DNA from: Medicago truncatula
Lineage: Eukaryota > Streptophyta > Magnoliopsida > Fabales > Fabaceae
Assembly: GCF_003473485.1 (NCBI RefSeq)
Contig: NC_053047.1
Span: forward strand, 7,951,001-8,015,000
Reading direction: 5' to 3'
DNA: 64,000 nt
Part shown: positions 20,804 through 32,699 of the stretch, piece by piece
How the letters are laid out: each line of letters starts with the position of its first letter
How positions within the stretch are numbered: the first letter of the stretch is position 1
The notes under the pieces: model-generated
The model's input: the letters and a program-made list of their open reading frames with translations, nothing else
Database searches by the model: none
What the model was told of the DNA's origin: nothing
Position numbers and translations under genes: made by a program

Positions 20804-22051
20804 ATGTCTGTACCTGTTGTTTTTCACCATGGGGGTGAGTTTGTCAAAGATTTTCTGTTGTATTACAAAGGAGGAAAAGAGAATCGGTTTAATGAGATTG
20901 ATAAGGACAAGTGGTGCTACTTTGAAGCTACTGGGATATTGAAAGATTTAGGATATGATGATCACCTTAAGTATAGGTTATGGTGGTATATTATTGAGGA
21001 TGACAAGTATTTAAGGATTATAGATGACAATGACACTGATAACATTGCTGAGTATGTAGCTAATACCAAATGTGAGGCTCACATATATGTTGAACATTCA
21101 GTTATAGAGACCACATGTGCTAATGTTGGAGTTAGATCAGTAGAAAGTGTTGATGCTAGTGGAGTTAAAGCAGGTAATGGGTGGAGTACTTATGTTGAAG
21201 GTGGTCCTAGTAATGGGTGGAGTTGAAGGTGGTCCTAGTAATCTGCTGAATTTTCTAACCCTGCAGCAACTAATGTCCCAACTACTCAATCATCTAAAGC
21301 TCCAGACCATGCAGCAGCAATTAAGGCAGGACACCAAATAGGCGAAGACCCGGAATTTGATGCCCTTGTTGCAGATCTTGCAACAGCTTTTGAAGCTACT
21401 CAATCTCAACCAAATGTGTCATCAGTCATGACTTATGCATCAATTCCCCCCTCTAAACCAGTTAAGTATTGAACAACTCTTTATATGATGCAACTAGGAT
21501 GTATTAATTAATAAAATTGTGATGACTTAGGTAAAGAATACTAAGAAACAGTCAAGGAAGCAGCCACAACCAAGTAAGCAACCACAATCAAGCAAGCAGC
21601 CACAACCAAGCAAGCAACCACAATCAAGCAAGCAGATAACTCACAATCTAAGGAGGAGTAATAGGTGCAGGAAATTGAGGTGTCAATGTTGCTGGTCCTG
21701 GAGCTAATTCTGAGACACCATTGGTACTTGATGATCAGGTTCCTCCAGCTCATGTACCATTCAAAAGGCCTAGGACTGTTACTAATGTAAGTGATAATAC
21801 CTTAAATGTTAACTGTTGGTTTATATAAAATTTGTTTTTGGCTATAACACTATTTGCAATGTGATCAGGTTCAATCACAAAACCCTGAGCCAATCCATAC
21901 TGAAGTTGATCAATCACAAACCCCTGCACCAACCCCTACTGAAGTACCAAATGCACAAGTACCAAATGCTCAAGTTGAAGATGCTACTCAATCAATCAAC
22001 ACTCTGTCAGCTCAATCCAACACCAGTCAGTCATCTCAGGCAACTCAGTGA
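20804..22051 (+). pseudogene. PB1-like domain protein of a Mutator-like element, decayed
   Basis: The first frame (20804-21226) starts MSVPVVFHHGGEFVKDF and continues with WCYFEATGILKDLGYDD. This is the N-terminal PB1-like module found ahead of MuDR-type transposases in legumes. At about 21225 a repeated VEGGPSNGWS unit has lost 8 bases, causing a frameshift and stop. The other frame then continues with FSNPAATNVPTTQSSKAP and EDPEFDALVADLATAFEA. A Gln/Pro/Ser tandem repeat (QPQPSKQPQSSK) follows at about 21550-21640. Further Gln/Thr/Pro-rich coding-like sequence runs to the stop at 22051. No catalytic DDE region follows. The original role may have been DNA or protein binding by the transposase, but this is only known by association. 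Confidence 0.7.
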
Positions 22052-22780
22052 AACAATGATGTGGACATGATAATTAATGGACTGAAAGCATTGCCACCAG
22101 CACAAGGTACTGAAGCAATGACACAAATAGTTGATGAACTGTTGAAGTGGGACAATAATATTGCAAAGGTTCAAGGAAAAAAGGTGAAGACAGTTGGAAA
22201 TCCATCAGAAAATCAGACAGCAAATGATGGCTGGACTGAGAAGGTTGCCACCAGAGGAGTTAGAGAAGGTAACCAGAGAGCTACTTGCAGCACTAGTGAA
22301 GGGGAAAGACAATGTTGACAAGTTCAAGAAGGGAGATGAAGCAAGACCTGTAGAGTAGATGGCTGCTATGTTCTACTTTTTTTTGCAACAGATTTATGAA
22401 TGTTGTTTTCCTATGAACCATTTATCCATTTTGATGTATTCTGGCCTTTATAATTGGCCATAAGACAAAGTTATTTTGATTTCAAACTATTATGCAATTT
22501 GGTTAGTACATGTTTTCAATCTGACTTTTATAATTGGCCATATGACAATGTTATTTTGCAATCTGAAAACTTTATGCAATTTAGCAGGTTATTATCTACC
22601 TACTTTATGAATGGTTATGCAATCAATTGCAACAAAAATCACTAAATTAATCAAATTTAAGTAGCATACAATGTTTCAACTAACATTACAACCAAAACAC
22701 ACAAATGTTGAACTACACCATTACAACCATAATAACCAACTTCAACATGATTGTTACAAACCATGTATCAACTACACCAG

Positions 22781-23282
22781 TCAACTTAACCCAACAAAAA
22801 ATACCCAAGAAACAATCAACAAAACCATAAACAAGTTCGTCTTCTTCCTTGAATGTTGTAGCTTCTTCTTCAACTTCTCATTTTTCTTGATTCCCAAATC
22901 TTTCAATATCACAGTCAAATCTTTCATCACCACTTCACAATTGCAATCACATGGAAGCTTGTTCATGGACGAGGTTGGTGATTCAGCTGCGATTACAGGA
23001 CGAACATATGGAGCATGTCCTTCAATTTCATCATCCCATATGTACAACTTACAACTACTAGCAGTCTAAGATGAAAACAAACATATCCAACTAATTAAAA
23101 TGTGCGAAAATAAGAAAAACAACAAAGTATTACAACAGCAAACTCACCATATAGGTTGGGCATTTCCAGTATCTCCTTTTAGGGTTTGCACTTGAATTGG
23201 ATATGAACATTTTCATGATTTTGTTGCAACCACACATAGGTAACCCATTTGATGATGGTTGAGTTATGGAATTAGAAGACAT
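22781..23282 (-). CDS. GRF-type zinc-finger protein inside the Mutator-like element
   Basis: Two exons, 23282-23148 and 23065-22781, joined by a GT/AG intron of 82 bases, give 139 residues. Exon 1 encodes CGCNKIMKMFISNS and NPKRRYWKCP; exon 2 opens with SSCKLYIWDDE. Together these make the GRF zinc-finger pattern: CxC, an NPxRRYWxCP core, a later Cys, and a WxDE end. A basic, lysine-rich coiled region and a hydrophobic C-terminal helix (LFMVLLIVSWVFFVG) follow. That layout is common in GRF proteins linked to plant transposons. GRF domains bind nucleic acid in better-studied proteins. It lies convergent to the PB1-like frame, within the inverted repeats. The frame is intact, unlike its neighbour. 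Confidence 0.75.
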
Positions 23283-23722
23283 TGTTGAAAGAGATAGTTT
23301 TTGGTTCTAGGGCGCAAGGTATGGGAGTGATTGGGGGCGCAAGGTATGGAAGTGATTGGGAGGAAGAAGAAGACTAGTATTTGAGAGGAAGAAGAAGACT
23401 GAAAGTTTGGTTTTAATTTCAAATTTTGATGTTTTCGTTTTTTAATTTTATCCCTGTGGTAATTTACGTTTTTGATTTTAGTCCCTGTATTTATACAACT
23501 AATCATCTCGCATGCCACCTCATCAAATATGCCAACTCATTGTCTGCCACCTGTGCTCCGTTAGCCACAATGGCGTTTTTGTTAACATAAGCTGATGGCA
23601 AGAACCTTTTCCAAAAGTTTAAGAATATACAAGGTTTATTTTAGAAAAAAAATCTTACAGGGACGAAAACAAAAATTGCGCGAACTTACATAAATCTTTT
23701 ACATATTTAAGCCAATTTAATA

Positions 23723-25731
23723 TTATGTAGTATGGATTTTAGTCAAACTAGCCGTTAGTAAAAGACACTATATTTATTTTTATCATTTTTAATTATGTAT
23801 GTCATGAATTTAATGTTAATTTTCAATTATTGTTATAAAAATTTATATTTTATTTTATTTTTAATTATTTTCATATTAATATTAATTAAATTAATATTTT
23901 AAATTGTAATAATAAAATTAAATATGAATATAATAATATTAATATGTGATGTAAAGTTGTGGGATCCAATATAAATTTTTTAGAGTTCAGCATGGTAGTT
24001 TAAAGTTGTATGGAGTTGCCCAAACTGAAAAATTCAAGCCCAAGTTTTTTCCCGCCTCTTTCAAGAAAACAAACAAACTCTCACCCTTTTTCATTCTCCA
24101 TCTCAAATTCCACCGTCAAACAAAATAAACCCTCTTTCTATAACACAAGAAACAAAATCCTTTTCCACCTTGAAACTCAAATTCCATCACCGTTTCTGCA
24201 TCTTCACTATCAAGAAAGATTCACATTCTGCGATTCGGTGCCTTCTCCTTTTTCCTGCACGGTAACAACGAATTCATTTTCTTCTTCAATTAACCTGTAT
24301 CAAAGTTCTTTCGTTCACATTGTGATTTTCATTTGCCAGGGTCGTGAAATCCTTTATCAGCAGCTTTGTTCCGTTGTCATCACGCTTGAACAACTCTCAG
24401 GTTCCCTCTTTCTCTATGTTTCTTTGGTATGTTGTTTATGGCTTGCATAATTTTTATTTATAGGGATTCTTGTTTTCCATGAACATATTTTTCCCTTCTC
24501 TAAAAATAATTATTGTACTAATGTTACTGGTTGTGACCTATGGAGCACACACTCTTCGGATTAGGCGTGTCCCGACACCGACACTTGTAATTACGCTGAA
24601 TTATGTGATTTTTTCAAATTATTAGTTGTGTCGGCGTGTTAGTGTTCGGTATCCGTGTCCGTATCCGTGCTTCATATGTGACTGTGATATGGATATGTTT
24701 AATTTTCTTCTTGATCCCATTGAACAACATGAATTTGTGACCGAGTCTGTTGGTGATAAAGCACAAACTTTAATTTTCTTCTTGATCCCATTGAACAACA
24801 TGAATTTGTGAATCCTTGTTTGTATTAGCAGAGTAGAATGTGTGTTTAAGTAAACCATAACAAGTTTTGTAGTATGTAACACATAGCTTTGTTTGATTAT
24901 GTATAGACTGGATATTACTATTTAATAACCATCATGGCTTCAGATGTTGTTTTCTTGTGGTTATGAGATTTTCATAACAAGTTTTGTAGTATCTAACACA
25001 GAACTTTGTTTTCTTGTGGTTATGAGATTTTTCTGGTAGTATCTAACTTAATTGCTTTCGTATTATGTTTTTGTCAATCAATTCATTTCTGAGTTTTGTT
25101 ATGCTAAATTTATACCCTTATCTTGCTCTTGTAGATTGATCGGTATAAATATATAACTAGGTCAATTGGTAGTAGAGGAAACCTAAGTAGTTGTTAGTTT
25201 CAATTCAATTAGTGATATTTTGGAGTTTGATATGCTTTTCAGTTTTTCAATTCACTCAATCTCAATTTTCGTTGTGTTATGTTGGTGCTCAATCTGTTTT
25301 GTTGTGTTGGCGTTAAATCTTTTCATTCTCAGTAATGTTGTCTTTGTGCTGGTGTTCATCTCACTTCTTTGAAATTTAGAAAAAAGGGAAGGAATTTAAA
25401 ATGTTTTGGCTTCACTGTGCTGTTTGGTTGTAGATCAAAGGTGTAAGTGTAGTTGGTCCTTCCCTGGAATTGTTTTGAGTGTTGGAGTTATAAGTGCTGC
25501 TAAAGTTGACCCTGTTGTTGCTTTGGTTAAAGATATCATTAAGGGTACTGAATATATTATAAAAAAATAAAATAAATTAGAATCTATGAATGTCTAAGTG
25601 GGATTTTATGCAAATTTTATGGCTAGTGTTGTGGACTATTTATGTCTAAGTGGGATATCATCAATGTTTGTTTTCTTTCACACAATGATGTTCTTTTTTG
25701 TGTTTGATATTAGAATTAGACAAAGGAAAGC
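23723..25731 (+). other. Upstream region of the intact F-box gene; repeats, no convincing gene
   Basis: A CT-rich, ATG-containing frame at 24010-24450 has no recognised domain and looks like leader or promoter DNA, since the second F-box gene starts downstream. About 24560-24670 is a GTGTC-rich dispersed repeat (GTGTCCCGACACCGACAC). A 71-bp tandem duplication starts at 24698 and 24769; both copies contain CTTCTTGATCCCATTGAACA. The stretch 24840-25040 contains a further imperfect repeat of CATAACAAGTTTTGTAGTAT. Confidence 0.4.
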
Positions 25732-27758
25732 ATGGAGTTTGAAGAAGACATAATCCACAGAAAGCTATCACCAAAGCTTATAGGTCAAATCTTATCTTTT
25801 CTGCCAACAAGAGATGCAGTTAGAACTTCTGTTTTATCAAAGAAATGGGCTAAGAACTGGACATTCATCACTAAGATGGACATTGATGATGGTCTCTACT
25901 ACGATGAGTCTCATTCTATTCAAAATTGCACTCGCTGCAAAGATGAATGTAACTGGGAGTTCTATGTCTCTGATAAGGTCACTTTTCTATTCTTCCCCTT
26001 GTCTTATTTCATGCTAAACATTTTTTTTTTAATATTATTATCAACAAACTGTTTCTTTTTTCTCTTTCCAAAATGTTAGTTATTTGTAAATTAATTTATG
26101 ATTACGTTGGTTTAATTTTGTGGGGTAAATGAGCATTTTAATCCTGTTAAATACCAAATATATATTGACTTGAATAATGTCTTGCTGAATCAAGACAAAC
26201 ATATAACCTTTTTAAATTGTGGTACTAAACTGACCGACCCTTGTAATAACGGTCACACGCTGTGGTTTTAGGTCGGCTTTGCTGATTTTATTTTGTGCAA
26301 GGAGTGTTATATTGAACATCATGTACTCAACAATAATGGAACAAATTTGAGGCCTACAGAATTGAGGGAAGTGAAAGTTGGTGGTGGAAAGAAATTTGGG
26401 GAGCACTTTATAAAATTTGTGTACAAGGCACTACTTCTTACTCAACAAAATAATCCAAATTCAAGTATGCTGGAAAGGTTTTCTTTAGTGATCGATAACA
26501 GGCATGATATTGATCATCTCAACACATGGATCTCTCACATCTTAAAGAGGGGAGTAAAAAATCTAAAGATCCATTCACCTTTTTTCAAAATACCATTTTA
26601 TGATAGCACATCCAGTTATCTTTTAAATTCAACATTGCTAGAAGGATTGGAATTTGTGCTTCGGATGTTCACCATCATCAACGTTCCCACCAATTCGGTT
26701 CATTTTGGACATTTGAAACATCTGAAGTTGTTCGGTATCTTTTTTGACCTCTCCTCTGATATTTTTACACTTAGCTTACCAACTTTAAAAACATTTGTGA
26801 TCAAAAACTGTGATTGGTCAATTGGAAAGGAGCTTAATGTAGAAGCTTCACTACTTGAAGTTATTTTCATACATCAAGACTTTATTGATCTACCCGGGCG
26901 ATCGATCAAATTCAATGCTTCGTGTCTCAAAGAATTCAGTTACTATGGGGATGGAATATCACATCAAATTAACCTGTCAGGTTGCGGTTTTCTATCTAAT
27001 GCCTCTGTCAAAATCAGTTTAAAAGAATGTGAGAACATCATTCCGAATACATACTGCTTTGCTTTTCAACTTTTTCATCATTTTCATCAAGTGAAGTGTA
27101 TCAAACTTGAAGGGTCAGAGGTAAGTATATTGTTTATGTTTTTCTAACACTAAATTTGTAATATGTCAAATATTGAATTCTTGAGATCAAAGTTTATTTC
27201 TTCTGTCACAATATAAAATCGGTTTCTTTATGTCATCTAGGTCCTTACTCAATCAGAGGTTGTTTATCCTGTAAATGCTCTTCCTGAATTGGGCAATTTG
27301 ATCCATTTGGAGATTGGCTTAGTTAGTATTGAAGTTGTTTTAGGCCTACTTCAACGGTCACCGGTTCTCAAGACAATTGTTCTCAAGGTTAGTATTCAAA
27401 ACAATTGTTCAATGGAAGTAGTAACTTTGCTATGGCTGCTCTTTTTTAACTTTGTTTGATGATTAATGGACAGAAAATACGAATGTTTGACAAAGAGCGT
27501 TTGAATTTAGCTGCTGTACCCGAGTGTCTGATATCTGCCCTCCAGATTGTGAAGTTTCAAAACATTAATGGCGACAAGCAGGAGCTACTTTTAGCTGAAT
27601 TTTTTTTGGAAAAGGGCAAGATGTTAAAGAGAATGAGTTTCTACATTGATCCAAAGCTGATAAAATTTGAGTCTGTGGCAGACTTCATTCAGAAGAAGGT
27701 TTGCTCATTTAAGAGAGGTCCCTCTTTTAGCTTTTTTACATATCATAAGTGCTATTAG
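25732..27758 (+). CDS. F-box/LRR/FBD-like protein, four exons, intact
   Basis: Exons 25732-25977, 26272-27120, 27241-27387 and 27474-27758 join in frame at GT/AG borders to give 508 residues. The F-box is near residues 9-48 (LSPKLIGQILSFLPTRDAVR, SVLSKKW). A diverged leucine-rich region follows, with ISHILKRGVKNLKIH, LEGLEFVLRMF, GHLKHLKLFGI and SLPTLKTFVIKNC. The last exon (LISALQIVKFQNINGDKQE, then FFLEKGKMLKRMSFYI) is FBD-like. The F-box should bind a SKP1-type adaptor; the target is unknown. A cysteine cluster (NCTRCKDEC) ends exon 1, as in the broken copy. It shares all exon borders with that copy at 17.6 kb, so the two arose by duplication. The first ATG in frame was chosen, and it precedes the F-box by few residues as is usual. 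Confidence 0.88.
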
Positions 27759-29073
27759 ATCCACAAAGTTTCTTTGAACATATGGCATGGTATATAATGC
27801 TAAACTCGAGTCACCAATACTTTAACTGAATGCTTGTCTGTTATAGCAGAATGTATGTGTATGCATGCATAATTTTGACAATTTTTTTTGAAAGGATTGA
27901 TATTATCATATGATTATATGCGATTCATAGAATTTTGTTGTTGTCAATGATTAAAATAATTCTTCGAGTAATTTTTTTTTTGTTGTAAAAAATGCCTTTT
28001 GTTTACTTGTCTTGGGACCAATCTAGTGTTGTCTTAGTATTGTTCTGTCTTTATTGAACTTGTACTTCACCGAATTTGATTAAATTTTTGATCGGGTTCG
28101 GATCTAAAAATTGACACGGTCGGATATGGATCAAATAACCCTTTCACTGTACACCCCTAATTGCACCCATTTTAGTTTAATTTTCTTATAAAAAAACACA
28201 ATGACCTATTGAGTCCTAAAAACTAGTCTATCTATCTATTTATCTTGAGAAAAGTATTTTTTTTTCCAATGCTACGTGATTAAGTTTAATTTACCTCTTT
28301 AATCTTTTCTTTTTGGAGATTAGCCCCCTTTTAATATAAAAAAGTCGTTTTTCTTAATCTTTTTCTTCTTAATATTAGAATGTTTGAATAGAATCTAATG
28401 AGTTTAAAATGTCGGTATGTACACTACTTGTTACAATTTCATGGCAGGTGCATCCATGAGAACATAACATGTAAATGAACATTATACGTTTGATTGAAGA
28501 AAATGGACTCAAATCTAGTCTATTCCAACAAGAGATTTATTTTTCTACACTATGTAAATTACTTTGGAATTTAATATGAGCCCTTCATCTTTCTATATCA
28601 CACTATTAATTTTTAGTAAGCTGCAGTGTAAACAATAATTTTCAGTAAGCTGTAACTTAATGTTTAACTTTTCTGCAAAGAAAAAATGTATTTGATTACC
28701 CAATCAACATGAATAATAAGCATTCCCTATAAAAAGGAATAAAAAGATTACCTTCAACAGAACCATGTGAAAAAATGTATACAAATCAACAGTATATGAC
28801 TGCATCAAAATTTCTGTTCGGTTAACAAGGATACTAACAACGAATACATTTTATTCAAAAATAAAACAGAATGAATTAAACTCACAAGTATATGATAACA
28901 GTCAGAATATCACAAGCTCTTTAATAATGCCAACATATTCCAGTAATTTGCACAATCAAACAAATCTGATAACAAACAGGATTAAATGGAAAGCACAGAA
29001 CTGTGAGAAAATCAATTAGTATACACAGAATCAGAAATATGAGAAAACTCTCCTTAATAGATTGCACTTTATT
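27759..29073. other. Intergenic region between two F-box genes
   Basis: No coding frame is seen. The part from about 28660 to 29073 is the 3' flank of the minus-strand F-box gene and is repeated, with changes, at 42690-43150. Confidence 0.45.
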
Positions 29074-30429
29074 TCAAACGAAAATAAATTTACATCCTTG
29101 AGTTATCCTAGAATAGGAGGAAAATTCTTCTATAATTTCATCTATTCCCAAAACCATTCCTTCAGTAGTAACACCAATTCTCATCTCCTGTAAAAGACTC
29201 CCATTCTTTAAAATATATTTTGCAAATCGAAGATCATTATCCGAGCCGTCAAAGTTTAAAATAGTACATGATCTGAGGTTAGATGTATCGCAATCAAGAA
29301 CCGGATATGGGCAGTCCAATTCCCCGTATAAGCTGGTAAACCTATATCTCCACTGTCAAAGGGATAAAAATTAAAATTTATCAAAATATATACAACATCG
29401 ATCGCAAGACGTCATAATGATCTATCAGATAACATTTATCAAAATATAAGAAAAAACAAAAGAACAAGCAAACAAAAATACCTTTTTAATGAAAAGAATT
29501 TGAAGCTTGGGACAATGGCGGAGCAGTTTTACTACACCATACCAACAAATATATGAATAACTAGGAAACAGTAGTTCGATGGAAATTAAGTTTGGAAAGA
29601 GTGGAATGGCTTTCAAAGAGAACGCTCCTGTGCATTCCATGACTATGCGTAGAAACTTGACATTATTAATACCATTAAACAGACCATCCATTATCCCTAT
29701 ACTCACTCTAACCAACATAGGCAATGTCAAGGGTTTAAGCCCTTCTTCTGCTGCATTGTTTTCATCATGTCTCATAAAATAGATAAGTTCAGCATGCAAA
29801 TCTTCTAGGATAGGACAAGCATTGAGAAAATTTATGTAATCATCCCGATTTTCAAAAGAAACTGATGTCAGATTTAGGGTTTTGAGTGATGGAAGATGAA
29901 CACTTGAAGTATCCTTTCCAACATATAAACTTTGAAGTTTGAGAACAACAAGAGTTTGCGAGACGAAAATAACATGCTTTAAGGTGTGGAAAGGCAAAGT
30001 GAGATGAATTTCCTCTATATGAGGTTTTTTTGCCTCTTGGAGCCAATTTGTCACGTTAAATCTACTATTTTCTGGGTGGTATCTAAAGTCATACTTGAGG
30101 GAAATTTTTTTGATGGGTTTGTTGGTTGAAAGAGGAGAGAGGATGACATTATTGACAAAACTCCGGAAGCTCTCAACAACAGGGAGTGAATAGCAGAGTG
30201 CGGTCCACCGCTTGGAAAGAATGGACGTAGTAAAAGCCAGTTTGGTTTGGAGAAAAGAGAGAATGTAAAGCAGTAACTCATCTGGTAAATCACTTATTCT
30301 ATCGACCAAATCGTTTTCACAATTGTAGAGTGCCTCCTGGGAGTAACAATTAACCTGAACCGTAGAAGAAGAAGCTGAATAATGAAACCACTTTTCCTTA
30401 GATTCTCGTAGTTTCCTTCTTTTCTTCAT
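29074..30429 (-). CDS. F-box/LRR/FBD protein, two exons, intact
   Basis: Exon 1 (30429-29482) and exon 2 (29352-29074) give 408 residues. The F-box lies near residues 41-80 (VDRISDLPDELLLYILSFL, then SILSKRW). Leucine-rich segments follow, for example SVHLPSLKTLNLTSVSFEN and CPILEDLHAE. Exon 2 encodes a typical FBD end: SNLRSCTILNFDGSDNDLRF, then YILKNGSLLQEM and ITQGCKFIF. The open frame reaches 30519 only through a TTG; the first ATG is 30429, giving a basic start MKKRRKLRE. The exon-1 donor follows the RHCPKLQILFIKK codons, the same place as in the pseudogene at 37.3 kb. It is likely the substrate-recognition part of an SCF ligase with unknown target. It belongs to a different subgroup from the 25.7-kb gene. 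Confidence 0.88.
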
Positions 30430-31915
30430 AGCTAAGGGATTGAATAAATTCACCAATCGTATAACTTGGTTGCTATTTATACTAAAAGGCTCACACAACA
30501 AGCCCAAGGTCCAAACCAATATTTTGATGCTTCATTTAAATAAAATAATTTTGATCTAAAATAATTTTTGTACTTTATTATTTTATGTACGGTTAAATAG
30601 TTGTTTCCTTAAGGTTCGTTTGGTTAGAGAGTTTTGAAGGGGAGGGGAGATTTTTAATTTGAAGTGTTTGGTTCAATTTTTAGAAGGGGAGGGGAGCAAA
30701 TCTCTTTAAAATTTTATCGCCTTGCCATAATTATCCTTAAATTAATTTTAAATCTCAGTATTAACCTTGTAACAACTTTTATTATTATTAAATGATATTA
30801 TCTTTGTAACAATCTTATTATTATTAGGTTATCTTATTCTTGTAACATTTTTTATTATTATTTTGTTATATTTTTCTTGTAACAACTTTTATTATTACTT
30901 GTTCAAAAAATAAAAAAACAACTTTTATTATTATATTATCTATCACTCTTATTTGTTACATCTAAAAATCACTCCTACTACTACTTTGTTGATGTCAACG
31001 ACCTTATTATTATCTTATTTTAATTCAACATTGTTCCTTTTTTTTTTTCTTCCAATGTTAATTCACTGATTCATGTCTTGTTGTGCAAAATATATGAACC
31101 AGTTTGAGATAAAATAAGCAGCTTAGATATGTGTTTGTCATTCGTCGATCTCTGAAAACATCACAATTGAAATAAAATTATGATCAAAATCTTTTAAAAT
31201 TAACTAATAAAATAATACGAATCGTAGTATTTAGTCAAATTAAAAACATCCAAAATATCTCTAAAAAATTGTACACCGGCAGAATGGAGTTGTTACTATA
31301 GTAAACAGTTTATTGGTTTAGGTTTTAGTTTAGGCTTAAATAGCTAAATTAATTATTTAATTATACACTAAAAATAAATAAATTACTTATGATATTAAAG
31401 AAATATGTATATGCGGGGTTACAGGGCTGGGCAGTATAGTACCCTTACCCGTGCCCATACCCATTTAAATTCGTGGGTATTATCCGAACCCGTCTCCAGA
31501 CCCATGATAGCGGGATTTTACCCTACCCATTGTGGATATTTTATGCGGGTATTCATTGAACATGGGTCCAATTGCCATCCCTACCTCCCCAATTGCGAAC
31601 CAAACACTCACATCATGGGTTTGCAGGAGGAATTTTAGCAGCATGCCACCAAAGTCTATTGATAGAAAAGGGCCACATAAAAAAATAAAATTAAATGATG
31701 TATTGCTATTCTAAATTGACAATTATTTTGAGATATATTAAAAAACATGCTAAATTACACAATTTGTCTCGTAATTAAATTTTAGGTAACACTTTCATCC
31801 TTTGTATTTTTTTTTGTTTTGATTTAGTTTCTTCTGTTATAAAATGTCAACATAGTTTTATAAAGAGAAAACTTAGGTACATAGTTATCCATTTTTATGA
31901 AAATAATAATAATAA
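30430..31915. other. Intergenic, repeat-rich
   Basis: No gene is seen. Around 30780-30960 TTATTATTA-rich units with CTTGTAACAAC recur four times. Around 31405-31600 lies a dispersed plant repeat built of ACCCGT, ACCCAT and GCGGGTA pieces; the open frames across it are not genes. A partial copy of the following MITE end (AGAGAAAACTTAGGTAC) lies at 31864-31880. Confidence 0.4.
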
Positions 31916-32087
31916 AGAGAAAACTTAGGTACAATTCCTTAGGTGTTTTTCGTTTGGTTTTTAACTAAAAATACATATTTTTTGGATATAACAAACTTTG
32001 AGAAAATTATAGATTTGAGGAAATCATGGTATTTTTAGTTAAGAACCATACGAAAAGCACCTAAGGAATTGTACCTAAGTTTTCTCT
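31916..32087. mobile_element. 172-bp foldback MITE with 9-bp target duplication
   Basis: The two arms of about 60 bp are near-perfect inverses, starting AGAGAAAACTTAGGTACA. The 9-bp TAATAATAA lies at 31907-31915 and 32088-32096. The duplication is low-complexity, so it is less certain than the arms. Confidence 0.7.
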
Positions 32088-32699
32088 TAATAATAAAACT
32101 CCAAAAATATTTCATCAAACTCAGAAACAAACCAAAATATTCTTTATACAAATCTAGAAAATTATAATTCATTGAAAAAATCTCATAAAAAATGATAAAA
32201 TATTATCATTTTTAACATAAATGATTAAATTTGTACAAAACAAAAGAACTAGATTGTACAAAACAAACTTACTCCTTTACAGCTAATCAAACTGAGAATT
32301 AGATTGGTAGTTATATAAAACTCCCTATTGATTGATACTTTTTTTACTACTTGATAGAACCGTGCATTTGTGGAACCTATCATAATGCCATGAATTTTAT
32401 TTCTTTGGCGAAAAATAAAAAATTGAGTAGGAAAGAAGTAAGTATTCAAGAAGATTCAAGAAGATGAATGAAGATCAATTGAGAGAGAAGATATGAGATA
32501 TACAAAGATAGAAGTTGTATATTAATTTTTTACCTTGGAAATTGACGAGGATGAGATAAGCTTGTCATTTACAATGCAATTAGGTGGGATCAAGGTTGCA
32601 TTAGTGCAATTAGGTGGGATGAAGGAAACATATAGATTTGTGCACGGAGTTATGTTAGAAAAGGGGAATGTTACTATACGATATAATCATTTATTCTTG

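Larger units (their letters stand above)
20166..23713. mobile_element. Mutator-like DNA transposon carrying PB1-like and GRF zinc-finger genes
   Basis: This 3548-bp element begins GGCTTAAATATGTAAAAG and ends with its inverse. The terminal inverted repeats are about 204 bp on the left (20166-20369) and 201 bp on the right (23513-23713), nearly identical. A perfect 9-bp target duplication, AATTTAATA, flanks it at 20157-20165 and 23714-23722. The 9-bp duplication and long inverted ends are hallmarks of Mutator-like elements. It carries a broken PB1-like reading frame on the plus strand and a two-exon GRF zinc-finger gene on the minus strand. I find no MULE transposase core and no SWIM zinc finger, so it probably moved with enzyme supplied by another copy. 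It sits 37 bases past the end of the NAM-like fragment. Confidence 0.93.

Noticed and set aside
20157-23742. Longer duplication around the Mutator-like element (GTATGGATTTTAGT on both sides)
   Set aside because: The 14-base match lies outside the exact 9-bp duplication at unequal distances, so it is not part of the insertion footprint.
24010-24450. 146-codon open frame with ATG
   Set aside because: Low-complexity Ser/Pro/Phe-rich translation of a CT-rich leader-like stretch, with no domain and no paralogue in the window.
30430-30519. N-terminal extension of the minus-strand F-box gene to 30519
   Set aside because: It starts with TTG, not ATG. The ATG at 30429 is the first usable start.
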